Source of the DNA: Flavobacteriales bacterium UBA7878
Lineage (GTDB): Bacteria; Bacteroidota; Bacteroidia; Flavobacteriales; Schleiferiaceae
NCBI GenBank assembly: GCA_002501205.1
Contig: DLRW01000006.1
Coordinates: 1 to 31,702 of the forward strand
DNA length: 31,702 nt
Reading direction: 5' to 3'
Shown here in pieces: positions 24,015 through 31,702 of the stretch. Under the pieces are notes generated by a model that had not been told where the DNA came from, searched no databases, and saw only the letters and a program-made list of their open reading frames with translations. How positions within the stretch are numbered: position 1 is the first letter of the stretch; each line of letters starts with the position of its first letter. Both the position numbers and the translations under genes were made by a program.

Positions 24015-24043
24015 TAGCCGTTCTCAGAACTAGAAAGCATAAA

Positions 24044-24081
24044 AAAGCCGTCTTGGAATCTCCGAGACGGCTTTTATTATT
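24044..24081. terminator. Bidirectional rho-independent terminator (pheS / pyk)
   Basis: A hairpin with left arm AAAAGCCGTCTTGG and right arm CCGAGACGGCTTTT (14 bp, one G-T pair, loop AATCT). It has a T-rich tract downstream on the plus strand and an A-run upstream that gives a T-run on the minus strand. It lies between the convergent pheS and pyk genes and should end both transcripts. Confidence 0.9.
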
Positions 24082-24097
24082 TTTTAAAGACCGGCGT

Positions 24098-25528
24098 CTA
24101 GCTTTCACTGATGCTGGAAATCTTCAACATATTGGTCATGCCTTCTTCGTGAATAGGCATGCTGGCAATTTTAACGATCAAATCGCCATCGCTTACTAAA
24201 TTCGATTTGATAACTATTTGTTTGATATCGGCAAAAGTCTCATCCGTACTTACCATTTTATCATAATAGAAACCGCGAACCCCCCATAACAAACTCATAG
24301 TATTGAGAATATTACGGTTAGAGGTGAACATTAAAATACTGGTCTTAGGACGGTGGGCCGAAATTTTGAAGGCCGTATATCCACTAAAAGTCATGGTAAG
24401 AATAGCCGCCGCTCCAATTTGATCGGCCACCTTACTGGCATTATAGCAAATGGAATCGGTTATAAAACGCTTGTTGCGATAGCGTGGCGGATTTTCTTCA
24501 CGCACACTTACCTGGCCACTTTCTTCTACATGGGCAATAATTTTACTCATCGCTTTAATAACCTCTACCGGGTTTTTACCTACCGAGGTTTCCCCGCTGA
24601 GCATTACCGCATCAGCACCATCTAAAACAGAGTTGGCCACGTCGTTCACCTCTGCACGGGTAGGCGTAAGGTTCTCGATCATGGTTTCCATCATTTGGGT
24701 GGCAATTACTACGGGCTTGGCCATCAAATGACACTTGTTTACGATCATTTTCTGGATCAAAGGAACGCCTTGCATAGGAACTTCTACACCGAGGTCACCA
24801 CGAGCCACCATAATGCCGTCAGAGGCCTCAATAATCTCATCAATCTCTACTACGGCTTCAGGCTTCTCAATCTTGGAGATTATGTGGCAGGGCGCATTAT
24901 TTTTTTGCAGGATATCGCGCAGCTGATAAACATCATTAGGGTTTCGTACAAAAGAAAGCGCTACCCATTCCACGCGGCATTCCATGGCCACTTCCAGATC
25001 AGCTAAATCCTTTTCGGTTAAGCAGGGTAGGGAAATGCGGGTATTGGGCAGGTTAACGCCTTTGCGTGATTTTAATGGACCGCCTTGAATAACCTTGGCT
25101 TCCACCTCGTCCTTGGAATTGGTTTTAGTGGCCTCCAGTAAAATTTTGCCATCGTCAATCAGAATGCGATCCCCAATTTTAACATCGGTAGCAAACTGCT
25201 GATAGGTCATAAATACTTGTTCTGCGGAGCCTTCTACTTCTTTATTGGTGAAGATTAGGGTATCACCGGCTTTTAAAACCGCTCCTTCTTTTACGGTTCC
25301 AATGCGCAGTTTTGGACCTTGGAGATCTGCTAATACCGCAATATTGGTATTGAGCTCATCATTGAGCTTTCGTACTTTATCTACAATTTCACGGGCGGCA
25401 TCATGAGAGCTGTGCGAGAAATTAATGCGAAAAACATTAACGCCGGCTTTCACCATTTCTACCATTACCTCATAGTCGCTGGAAGCTGGTCCCAGAGTAG
25501 CTACGATTTTTGCTTTGTTATAGGCCAT
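24098..25528 (-). CDS. pyk: Pyruvate kinase
   Basis: Glycolytic enzyme of 476 residues that makes pyruvate and ATP from phosphoenolpyruvate and ADP. Signatures include the N-terminal KIVATLGPASSD, RINFSHSSHD, the active-site region ISKIEKPEAV with MVARGDLGVEVP, and the C-terminal domain ending KISSIS. It is the last gene of the leftward acpP-fabF-rnc-IPExxxVDY-pyk cluster, overlapping the preceding gene by 11 bp, and ends at a bidirectional terminator. Confidence 0.97.
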   Translation of the reverse strand: MAYNKAKIVATLGPASSDYEVMVEMVKAGVNVFRINFSHSSHDAAREIVDKVRKLNDELNTNIAVLADLQGPKLRIGTVKEGAVLKAGDTLIFTNKEVEGSAEQVFMTYQQFATDVKIGDRILIDDGKILLEATKTNSKDEVEAKVIQGGPLKSRKGVNLPNTRISLPCLTEKDLADLEVAMECRVEWVALSFVRNPNDVYQLRDILQKNNAPCHIISKIEKPEAVVEIDEIIEASDGIMVARGDLGVEVPMQGVPLIQKMIVNKCHLMAKPVVIATQMMETMIENLTPTRAEVNDVANSVLDGADAVMLSGETSVGKNPVEVIKAMSKIIAHVEESGQVSVREENPPRYRNKRFITDSICYNASKVADQIGAAAILTMTFSGYTAFKISAHRPKTSILMFTSNRNILNTMSLLWGVRGFYYDKMVSTDETFADIKQIVIKSNLVSDGDLIVKIASMPIHEEGMTNMLKISSISES

Positions 25529-26018
25529 GTGTGTATTTTATTGTTTTGTTGATTCGCGCCATTTCCTTTTCACTTAAGGCTTTCGCTTGATGGATTTTAG
25601 AGCAGGAGCGAAGACGTTTTTCCCAACTAAGTGTAAAATTTACATTTTCCTTATTTCCATCAAACCAAAGAAAAAAATTGAAACCTTCCTTATTTGGCAA
25701 CCAGTTTTTTTCGGCTTCGGGGCTTTCTTCAAAAAGGCCAATTGACGCAATGCTTTCGCCATCACTACGATAGGAGCGATTTTCGACCATTTTTAAGTCC
25801 CACTCTTGATTTTCATCGTAAAAACCAAAGAGTCGAAAATAGAAACGCAAACCCTTATGATCGCTATAAAGGTCTTCATTTAATCGTTTCAGCCGTAGTT
25901 CAGGAAGCTCAAGATTAAGATGGTAACAAAGATTTAATGCGCCTTCCCGACTTAAAATGCCAAAGCCGGTATGACTACCTGAATGAAATTCTTCGAGATC
26001 AAGTTTGAACTTCGCCAT
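25518..26018 (-). CDS. IPExxxVDY family protein (motif degenerate)
   Basis: A 166-residue soluble protein between rnc and pyk, where Bacteroidota carry a small protein of the IPExxxVDY family. Visible features: MAKFKLDLEEF at the start, a LNLELPELRLKRLNEDL segment, several aromatic-rich strands (LRFYFRLFGFYDE), and a C-terminal sequence WLPNKEGFNFFLWF that occupies the place of the IPExxxVDY motif but reads L-P-N-K-E-G-F-N-F. The assignment rests on position, size and this degenerate motif. Function of the family is unknown. It overlaps rnc by 20 bp and pyk by 11 bp, so it is tightly coupled to both. Confidence 0.72.
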   Translation of the reverse strand: MAKFKLDLEEFHSGSHTGFGILSREGALNLCYHLNLELPELRLKRLNEDLYSDHKGLRFYFRLFGFYDENQEWDLKMVENRSYRSDGESIASIGLFEESPEAEKNWLPNKEGFNFFLWFDGNKENVNFTLSWEKRLRSCSKIHQAKALSEKEMARINKTIKYTHGL

Positions 26019-26739
26019 TCGGCAAATTTAAATGCAGAAAGGCTGTTTTTGCTGCTTCCTCTTCTGCTTTCTTTTTGGTGGGGCCATGTCCTTTTGCTAC
26101 TTCTCTTTGCCCTAAAAGGCAAGCAACATGATAGATAGGGTTATGACTTTTACCCTCGGTAAGCACTAATTTAAACTGTACCGATTTCTTTTCCTTTTGA
26201 CCCCATTCCAGTAATGAGCTTTTATAGGAAGTCAATCGAAGGGCTAATTTCTCCAGGTCTAATGGTTGCAGCACTTTTTTCTCTAAAAAGCGTTGACAGG
26301 CGGCATAGCCGTGATCAATATATAGCGCACCGATTAATGCTTCGAAAGCATCACCATTAAGTGATTTTGCACGTGTGCCTCGGGTTGGTGTATAATGTAA
26401 AAGGGCCTCCAGGTTCATATTGGCCCCCAGTTCATTAAGGTGCTTACGACTCACAATTTTACTGCGCAGGCTGGTTAATTCTCCCTCCTCCTTAAACGGA
26501 TAAGAACGGTAGAGATAATCTGTAATTACAGCACCCAAAATGGCATCACCTAAAAACTCCAAACGCTCATTATTCATCTTGAGGCCTTTAGAGTTTTCCT
26601 TGGCTGCGGAACTGTGGGTAAAAGCCAGTTCGTACAGATCTTTGTTTTGCGGTTTATAGCCGGTCAAAATTTCGATCTGAAACAAAAAATTCCCGCCTTG
26701 TTTGGGGCGGGAATTCCATTTTTTTAAAAAAGATAACAT
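25999..26739 (-). CDS. rnc: Ribonuclease III
   Basis: A 246-residue double-strand-specific endoribonuclease. The first catalytic signature is NERLEFLGDAILG (about 57-69), the second acidic cluster is NGDAFEALIGALYID, and a C-terminal dsRNA-binding domain ends with GPTKKKAEEEAAKTAFLHL. TTG 26742 is also in frame, but ATG 26739 is preferred. Codons 9 to about 20 encode a strong hairpin plus T-run resembling a terminator. The gene follows fabF by 15 bp and overlaps the next gene by 20 bp. Confidence 0.95.
   Translation of the reverse strand: MLSFLKKWNSRPKQGGNFLFQIEILTGYKPQNKDLYELAFTHSSAAKENSKGLKMNNERLEFLGDAILGAVITDYLYRSYPFKEEGELTSLRSKIVSRKHLNELGANMNLEALLHYTPTRGTRAKSLNGDAFEALIGALYIDHGYAACQRFLEKKVLQPLDLEKLALRLTSYKSSLLEWGQKEKKSVQFKLVLTEGKSHNPIYHVACLLGQREVAKGHGPTKKKAEEEAAKTAFLHLNLPNGEVQT
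26684..26715 (-). terminator. Terminator-like hairpin inside the 5' end of rnc
   Basis: On the minus strand, AATTCCCGCC pairs perfectly with GGCGGGAATT (10 bp, 8-nt loop) and is followed by a run of six T (26689 to 26684). It covers rnc codons about 9-20 (NSRPKQGGNF). By shape it is an intrinsic terminator, but it lies in coding sequence, so it may attenuate rnc-pyk transcription or be an RNase III target. Function is inferred. Confidence 0.5.
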
Positions 26740-26754
26740 CAAGCAGCAGCGAGA

Positions 26755-28005
26755 TTAGCTTAGTTTACGGAACATAACAGAGGCGTTATGACCGCCAAAA
26801 CCAAAGGTGTTGCTAATTGCGGTGCGCACTTCACGTTTTTGAGCTTTGTCGAAAGTCAAGTTCAATTTGGGATCAATCTCCGGATCATCGGTAAAGTGGT
26901 TGATGGTAGGAGGAATGATATCGTTTTGAATCGCTAAAATCGCGGCGATCGCTTCTACTGCACCAGCGGCACCTAAGAGGTGACCCGTCATGGATTTAGT
27001 AGAACTGATGTTTAAACGATAGGCATCTTCACCAAAAACCTCTTTAATAGCCTTTAATTCAGCAACATCTCCCAAAGGGGTAGAAGTTCCGTGTACATTG
27101 ATGTAATCAACGTCCGCAGGCTTCATACCAGACTCAGTAAGCACTTGTTGCATTACACCTTTAGCGCCCAATCCTTCAGGATGTGGAGCAGTAATGTGAT
27201 GCGCGTCGGCGCTAATACCAGAACCAATCAGTTCGGCATAAATTTTAGCACCACGAGCTTTTGCGTGCTCATAGTCTTCCAGAATGATACATCCGGCACC
27301 CTCTCCCAATACAAATCCATCGCGATCCTTATCAAAAGGACGGCTGGCTGTTTCTGGAGAATCATTACGGGTACTCAGGGCGTGCATGGCGTTAAAGCCA
27401 CCCATTCCAGCTTCGTTAACGGCGGCTTCACTACCACCTGCCAGACATACATCAACCTTACCCAAACGGATAAAGTTAAAGGCGTCGATCAGGGAGTTGG
27501 TAGAAGAGGCACAAGCCGAAACTGTCGAATAATTTGGTCCGCGGAATCCGTACTTAATGCTGATATGACCGGGGGCCAGGTCCGCGATCATTTTTGGGAT
27601 AAAAAACGGACTAAAGCGTGGCGTTCCGTCACCTTTGGCAAAATTTAAACACTCTTCCAGGAAGGTGTCTAAGCCGCCAATGCCAGAACCCCAAATCACC
27701 CCAACGCGGTCCGGATTAAGGTCTAAACCTTCCAAACCGCCATCTTTTACGGCTTGATCAGCAGTAACCAGTGCGTACTGGGTAAAGCGATCCATCCGTC
27801 GAGCTTCCTTGCGATCAATGAAGTCATTCACACTGAAATCCTTCAGCTCGCAAGCAAATTGGGTTTTGAACTTTTCAGGGTCAAAACGGGTGATTCGGGC
27901 CGCACCGCTTTTACCCGCCAGCAAGTTTTGCCAGTAGGTTTCCACGTCGTTACCGATAGGAGTTAATGCTCCTAATCCTGTTACTACAACCCTTCTCAGT
28001 TCCAT
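26755..28005 (-). CDS. fabF: 3-oxoacyl-ACP synthase II
   Basis: A 416-residue condensing enzyme (KAS II) that elongates acyl-ACP with malonyl-ACP in fatty acid synthesis. The catalytic triad is intact: C165 in VSACASSTN, H305 in NVHGTSTPLGD and H342 in KSMTGHLLGAAG. Length and N-terminus (MELRRVVVTGLGALTPIGND) are standard. It sits 9 bp after acpP, whose product is its carrier substrate, and 15 bp before rnc. Confidence 0.97.
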   Translation of the reverse strand: MELRRVVVTGLGALTPIGNDVETYWQNLLAGKSGAARITRFDPEKFKTQFACELKDFSVNDFIDRKEARRMDRFTQYALVTADQAVKDGGLEGLDLNPDRVGVIWGSGIGGLDTFLEECLNFAKGDGTPRFSPFFIPKMIADLAPGHISIKYGFRGPNYSTVSACASSTNSLIDAFNFIRLGKVDVCLAGGSEAAVNEAGMGGFNAMHALSTRNDSPETASRPFDKDRDGFVLGEGAGCIILEDYEHAKARGAKIYAELIGSGISADAHHITAPHPEGLGAKGVMQQVLTESGMKPADVDYINVHGTSTPLGDVAELKAIKEVFGEDAYRLNISSTKSMTGHLLGAAGAVEAIAAILAIQNDIIPPTINHFTDDPEIDPKLNLTFDKAQKREVRTAISNTFGFGGHNASVMFRKLS

Positions 28006-28014
28006 AAGAGGGAA

Positions 28015-28251
28015 TTATTTTTTAGCCTCTTCGATATAGGCAACCGCCTGACCAACGGTGGTAATGTTTTCTGCTTGGTCGTCTGGAATTTGAATATCAA
28101 ATTCTTTTTCGAATTCCATAATCAGCTCTACAGTGTCCAGGGAGTCTGCACCCAGATCATTGGTAAAGCTAGCTTCGTTGGTTACTTCGTTTTCGTCTAC
28201 TCCTAGCTTATCTACAATGATAGCTTTTACTTTAGAAGCGATTTCTGACAT
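28015..28251 (-). CDS. acpP: Acyl carrier protein
   Basis: A 78-residue acidic carrier of growing acyl chains. The 4'-phosphopantetheine attachment serine is S37 in LGADSLDTVELIMEFE. It is the first gene of the leftward fatty-acid/RNase III/pyruvate kinase cluster and is divergent from purN (111-bp gap). The best minus-strand -7 candidate is TTTCTTTG (28278-28285), one mismatch, which is not convincing. Confidence 0.97.
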   Translation of the reverse strand: MSEIASKVKAIIVDKLGVDENEVTNEASFTNDLGADSLDTVELIMEFEKEFDIQIPDDQAENITTVGQAVAYIEEAKK

Positions 28252-28337
28252 GATAATTTGTTTAAAATTATAAGCTGCAAAGAAAGGAAATAAATCAAAA
28301 TGCCACGGCTTATTTGTCTTTGGTTTGTTTGCTTTTG

Positions 28338-28345
28338 TATTTTCG
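28338..28345 (+). promoter_or_regulatory. -7-like box TATTTTCG for purN-rnhA
   Basis: One mismatch from TAnnTTTG, ending 17 nt before the purN ATG, with a TTTG at 28313-28316 (21-bp gap) as a possible -33 element. Same octamer and spacing as pgk. Confidence 0.45.
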
Positions 28346-28362
28346 TCGGGTAGACATTTGCC

Positions 28363-28929
28363 ATGAAGAAAATTGTTGTCCTTGCCTCTGGCTCAGGGAC
28401 TAACGCAGAAAACATAGTGCGTTATTTCGAAGAAAGCGATCTGGCTAAGGTTGTTGCGATCATAACCAACAATCCAAAAGCTGGGGTTTTAGACAAGGCC
28501 CGAAAACTTGGAGTACAGGCTACTGTGCTCACTAACAGTCAGATAGAAGACGGTACCCTGCAAAGGAAATTAGAGAACCTGCGTTGCGATTTGGTCGTTC
28601 TTGCTGGATTTCTCCGAAAAATTCCAGCCGAATTAATTCAAGCTTTCGAAAAAAGAATCATCAATATTCACCCTGCTTTATTGCCAGATTATGGCGGTCC
28701 GGGTATGTACGGAAAGTACGTTCATCAGGCCGTAGTGGAAAATGAAGAGGAGATTTCCGGGATCACTATCCATTATGTGGATGAAAATTATGACGAAGGA
28801 GAGATCATTTTTCAGGAAGAAGTGGAGATTGATTTTGAAGACAGTTGGGAAGACGTAGAGTACAAAGTGCGGGAACTCGAATACCGCCATTACCCTTCTG
28901 TAATCGAATACTTGCTGCCTAATATTTAA
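28363..28929 (+). CDS. purN: Phosphoribosylglycinamide formyltransferase
   Basis: A 188-residue purine-synthesis enzyme that transfers a formyl group from 10-formyl-tetrahydrofolate to GAR. The phosphate loop is VVLASGSGTNAENI, and the catalytic residues N101, H103 and D144 are in INIHPALLPDYGG and DENYDEGEI. The stop overlaps the rnhA start as TAATG. The gene is divergent from acpP. There is no fusion to other purine enzymes. Confidence 0.96.
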   Translation: MKKIVVLASGSGTNAENIVRYFEESDLAKVVAIITNNPKAGVLDKARKLGVQATVLTNSQIEDGTLQRKLENLRCDLVVLAGFLRKIPAELIQAFEKRIINIHPALLPDYGGPGMYGKYVHQAVVENEEEISGITIHYVDENYDEGEIIFQEEVEIDFEDSWEDVEYKVRELEYRHYPSVIEYLLPNI

Positions 28930-29381
28930 TGCTGATTCACCTTTACACAGACGGCGCGGCCAAGGGAAACCCTGGACCGGGCGGATACGGTATTGTCCTT
29001 GAAGCAGGGCCCCATCGCAAAGAATTGTCGGGCGGATTTCGCCGTACCACTAATAACCGCATGGAGCTTTTGGCGGTAATAGTAGGCTTGGAAGCCTTAA
29101 AAAATCCAGGACAGCAAGTGCGTGTTGTTTCCGATTCTAAATATGTGGTAGACGCGATAAATAAAGGATGGCTGCGATCCTGGATTCAAAAAGGCTTTAA
29201 GGGTAAGAAAAATGTAGATCTCTGGAAACGCTTAATCCCCATGTTGCAAAAACATCAGGTGCAATTTCAATGGGTAAAAGGCCATAATGATCATCCTCAA
29301 AATGAGCGTTGCGATCGCTTAGCGGTGGCAGCAAGCGAAAGTCAGGGCTTGCCGATTGACCATGGCTTTGAAAATTCATAA
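28929..29381 (+). CDS. rnhA: Ribonuclease HI
   Basis: A 150-residue enzyme that cleaves RNA in RNA-DNA hybrids. The four catalytic carboxylates are visible: D8 in LYTDGAAKGNPGPGGYG, E46 in NNRMELLAV, D69 in VSDSKYVV and D129 in NERCDRLA, with H119 in VKGHND. It is translationally coupled to purN (1-nt overlap). It ends 5 bp from the convergent M23 peptidase gene. Confidence 0.97.
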   Translation: MLIHLYTDGAAKGNPGPGGYGIVLEAGPHRKELSGGFRRTTNNRMELLAVIVGLEALKNPGQQVRVVSDSKYVVDAINKGWLRSWIQKGFKGKKNVDLWKRLIPMLQKHQVQFQWVKGHNDHPQNERCDRLAVAASESQGLPIDHGFENS

Positions 29382-29386
29382 AGGCT

Positions 29387-30253
29387 TTAGAAGGAAATAT
29401 ATTCCTGCGGATCTACGGCATATCCATTATACCATAGCTCGAAATGCAGGTGTGGGCCGGAGCTTAATTCGCCCGAGTTACCAATAATGGCTATCGGCTC
29501 ACCGGAAGAAACATCCTGTCCTTGAGCTTTTAATAAGGCTGAATTATGCTTGTACACCGAGATAAACTTCTCGGCATGCTGGATAATCATTACATAACCG
29601 GTTTCGGCGGTCCATTCGGCAAAAATTACTCGTCCATCCTGGGTTGCTTTAATAACCTCATTCTCTTTGGCGACGATATCAATTCCTAAATGTTCCTCTT
29701 CAGGGTTAAAATCCTGGGTTACCAGCCCTTTAATAGGGATAAAGAAATTGAGGCTTTCTAAATTAAGGCGTCGTCGACCTTCGACTGGTATATTAAATTG
29801 CTCTTCTTCTTCAACCATTTTGCGGAGCAGCGAATCATCTTTACTGATTCCGAGGTTAATACGGCTTTGGTTAAGACTGTCTACCACCTGATCATCACTG
29901 AGGTCCAAAGGTTCCTGGCCGTTTATTACTCCTTGTATGTTTTGCAGAAAAAGCGAATTATAATTCAATTGATTTTCGAGGCTATCCGTAACCTGAGCCA
30001 ATCGGATGGCATCGCGCTTAAGCGCAGTACTGGAATAACCAGGTATATACTCCCGCAAAGGAGTAAAGGCAATTAATAAGGTAGTACCGGCAATTAAGAG
30101 GATTACCGATAAGCCTGAAACCACAAAAACGTTGAGTCGGCTGAGTTTAAAACTGAGCTTTTCCTCAAAAGTATCATCGTTCAGGATCACCAGGCGATAC
30201 TTATTTCGCAGTTTGGTGATGAGCTTTTTGGATTCTTTTTTCTCTGAAGCCAT
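29387..30253 (-). CDS. Membrane-anchored M23 (LytM-type) peptidase
   Basis: A 288-residue envelope protein. A basic cytoplasmic N-terminus precedes one membrane helix (about 43-65, VFVVSGLSVILLIAGTTLLI), then a coiled-coil-like linker and a C-terminal M23 domain. Metal and catalytic motifs are intact: EEHLGIDIV (H, D), an H in SVYKHNSALL, and GPHLHFELW (HxH). It should cut peptidoglycan cross-links in the periplasm. ATG 30253 is chosen over TTG 30262. It is divergent from porW, a component of type IX secretion, and its role could include opening the wall for envelope machines (inference). Confidence 0.9.
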   Translation of the reverse strand: MASEKKESKKLITKLRNKYRLVILNDDTFEEKLSFKLSRLNVFVVSGLSVILLIAGTTLLIAFTPLREYIPGYSSTALKRDAIRLAQVTDSLENQLNYNSLFLQNIQGVINGQEPLDLSDDQVVDSLNQSRINLGISKDDSLLRKMVEEEEQFNIPVEGRRRLNLESLNFFIPIKGLVTQDFNPEEEHLGIDIVAKENEVIKATQDGRVIFAEWTAETGYVMIIQHAEKFISVYKHNSALLKAQGQDVSSGEPIAIIGNSGELSSGPHLHFELWYNGYAVDPQEYISF

Positions 30254-30373
30254 GTTTTGCAAATATCAGAAAATCCAAAGGCAAAGCGCTTTTTAGGCCC
30301 TGCGATTCTTAGGAATAGAAAGATTAAAAGACTTAAAAGCGCAGGAATAGGGAACTTAGTATTGAGATTACAA

Positions 30374-30381
30374 TATTTTTG
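30374..30381 (+). promoter_or_regulatory. -7 promoter box TATTTTTG for porW
   Basis: A perfect TAnnTTTG match ending 45 nt before the TTG start codon. No convincing -33 element at the expected distance. It lies in a 173-bp divergent region that otherwise holds only a weak minus-strand candidate, GATATTTG (30260-30267), for the peptidase gene. Confidence 0.45.
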
Positions 30382-30426
30382 CGCATTAATTGTTATTTCA
30401 CACCGAACCGACATCACGCGCGTCAC

Positions 30427-31702
30427 TTGAAATTATTACGCTATTCGACATTCATAATAGCCGCTCTGCTTATCCTGGGCGCCTGCTCTCGCACTAAAGA
30501 TATTTTTACCGCGCGGACCTACCACCGTATGGTCAGCAAGTACAATATTCTTTTTAACGGCGAACAAGCTTTATTAAAAGCTCGTACTCAGCTGAAAAAA
30601 CAGCATGTTGACGATTACGATGACTTTTTATCCATTTACCGAGAAGGCACGGAAGAAACCATTGGTGGGGTTAAACCCGATCTGGAAAAATCCCTGGAGA
30701 AGGGTAGTAAAACCATCCAGAACCATTCAATGCTTATCGACGGCAAGCAAAAGAACACCTATATAGATGATGCCTACCTTTTAATGGGTAAGGCGCATTA
30801 TTTTAAGCAAGACTATGCCGCGGCTCTGGAAACCTTCAATTATGTGATCCAAAAATTTCGGGATGCTGAGATCAGAGCGGAAGCGGAACTGTGGGCCGCC
30901 AAAACTGAAACGGGGATGGAAAATTACATTCCCGCTAAAGCGCGTTTCGAAAAACTATACAGCAATACCAGCCTGGCCAGACATCTAAATGCCGATGTTT
31001 TTGCCTCCTTCGCCCATCTCGAATTTGTTCAAGGGAATTATGAGGAAGCCTATCAGCTCCTGATTCAAGCGGCGGAAAAAACCGAGGATAAGGAATTGGA
31101 AGTTCGATGGCTGTATATCTGTGGTCAGCTTTTAGCAAAACAAGGTCAAGATTATGAGGCTAGCCAAATGTTTGATCGCGTAATCCGCAAGGGCCCGCCT
31201 TATGATTTACTTTTTAATGCCCAATTAAATCAAGCCCGCAACTACGATATCGAATTGATGGATCCCAGCAAGGCCTATGACGACCTGGAGAAAATGCTGC
31301 GGGATGAAAAGAATTATGATAATCGCGATCAGATCTATTATGTAATGGCAGAAGTAGCCCAAAAGCTGGGTGAGGAGCTGGATCGCGATGATTTTTTAAA
31401 TAAATCTATTCGGGTAAGTACCCAAAACGATAAGCAGAAAGGCTTGAGCTACCTCTGGTTGGCTGAGATTCGATTTGATGATAAGGAATACGAAAAAAGT
31501 CAGGCGTATTACGATAGCTGCTATCAGTTTTTACCAAAGAACCATCCTAAGTATGCTCAGGTGGCAATGTTTAAAAAGAGCTTGGGTCGATTGGTAGCGA
31601 ATCTGCAAACTATTGCCCTGCAAGATAGTTTGCAGGCATTGGCAGCCTTGAGTGATGCTGATCAATTGGAGGCGATTAATGAGATTATTGATAAAGTAAA
31701 AG
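30427..31702 (+). CDS. PorW/SprE-type T9SS lipoprotein, 5' part (runs off the right edge)
   Basis: A lipoprotein with TPR repeats, open to the window end (about 425 residues visible, no stop). The signal sequence MKLLRYSTFIIAALLILGAC ends with the lipidation Cys at residue 20. The head segment TYHRMVSKYNILFNGEQAL matches what I recall of SprE/PorW proteins, which are needed for type IX secretion and gliding. TPR-like helical pairs follow, e.g. DDAYLLMGKAHYFKQDYAAA, KARFEKLYSN, HLEFVQGNYEEAYQLL and GLSYLWLAEIRFDDKEYEKS. There is no ATG in frame upstream, so TTG 30427 is the start. Confidence 0.82.
   Translation, partial: MKLLRYSTFIIAALLILGACSRTKDIFTARTYHRMVSKYNILFNGEQALLKARTQLKKQHVDDYDDFLSIYREGTEETIGGVKPDLEKSLEKGSKTIQNHSMLIDGKQKNTYIDDAYLLMGKAHYFKQDYAAALETFNYVIQKFRDAEIRAEAELWAAKTETGMENYIPAKARFEKLYSNTSLARHLNADVFASFAHLEFVQGNYEEAYQLLIQAAEKTEDKELEVRWLYICGQLLAKQGQDYEASQMFDRVIRKGPPYDLLFNAQLNQARNYDIELMDPSKAYDDLEKMLRDEKNYDNRDQIYYVMAEVAQKLGEELDRDDFLNKSIRVSTQNDKQKGLSYLWLAEIRFDDKEYEKSQAYYDSCYQFLPKNHPKYAQVAMFKKSLGRLVANLQTIALQDSLQALAALSDADQLEAINEIIDKVK

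Noticed and set aside
26370..26375. A further CACGTG core that might be a fourth parS site
   Set aside because: The flanks read TTTTG and TGCC; only the central six bases match and the palindrome arms are wrong.
27091..27648. 185-codon frame antisense to fabF
   Set aside because: It lies wholly within fabF, whose catalytic residues and codon pattern are clear; no domain is recognisable in the antisense product.
28278..28285. TTTCTTTG as the acpP promoter box
   Set aside because: It mismatches the invariant A of TAnnTTTG and has no properly spaced -33 element, so it was not listed as a feature.

Overview
The window looks like chromosomal DNA of a member of the Bacteroidota, most likely a marine flavobacterium-like lineage (order Flavobacteriales; family not resolvable from sequence alone). 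The reasons are: a PorW/SprE-type type IX secretion lipoprotein at the right end, a DUF4175 coiled-coil protein, an IPExxxVDY-type protein between rnc and pyk, a YbeY with the Bacteroidota-style Asp in place of the third His, few Shine-Dalgarno sequences, and many TAnnTTTG (-7) promoter boxes. GC content is moderate, gene density is very high, and no insertion sequence, phage, CRISPR array or rRNA is visible.

Layout. 1-9.7 kb: the tail of an unidentified gene, an orphan TPR sensor histidine kinase, a VIT1/CCC1 metal transporter, a DUF2490 outer-membrane-type protein, an ALDH7 aldehyde dehydrogenase, a cupin, then a leftward group of cytochrome c/FTR1 iron permease, DUF4139 (MuiA-like) protein and a small membrane protein. 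9.7-12.4 kb: leftward gltX-folB, tRNA-Cys with its own promoter and terminator, and an alkyladenine DNA glycosylase starting right behind that terminator. 12.4-18.8 kb: rightward DUF4175 protein, ybeY, mnmG and a methyltransferase. 18.8-22.9 kb: holB (leftward), pgk (rightward), cvpA (leftward), an unknown 119-residue protein, and two related small lipoproteins. 23-28.3 kb: pheS and, facing it across a bidirectional terminator, the leftward operon acpP-fabF-rnc-IPExxxVDY protein-pyk. 28.3-31.7 kb: purN-rnhA rightward, an M23 peptidase leftward, and the 5' part of porW/sprE running off the right edge.

The most notable signal is three perfect copies of the 14-bp palindrome GTTTCACGTGAAAC, the core of the ParB-binding centromere parS, within 1.9 kb around mnmG: one in the leader just before the start codon, one inside the coding region, and one filling the gap between the mnmG stop codon and the next ATG. 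This marks the region as a probable centromere (ParABS loading zone) and therefore probably near the replication origin, although parA/parB, dnaA and an origin are not in the window. Other signals worth following are a terminator-shaped hairpin inside the first codons of rnc, the tRNA-Cys terminator that abuts the DNA glycosylase start codon, and a set of -7 boxes that repeatedly sit 16-20 nt ahead of start codons, predicting very short leaders.
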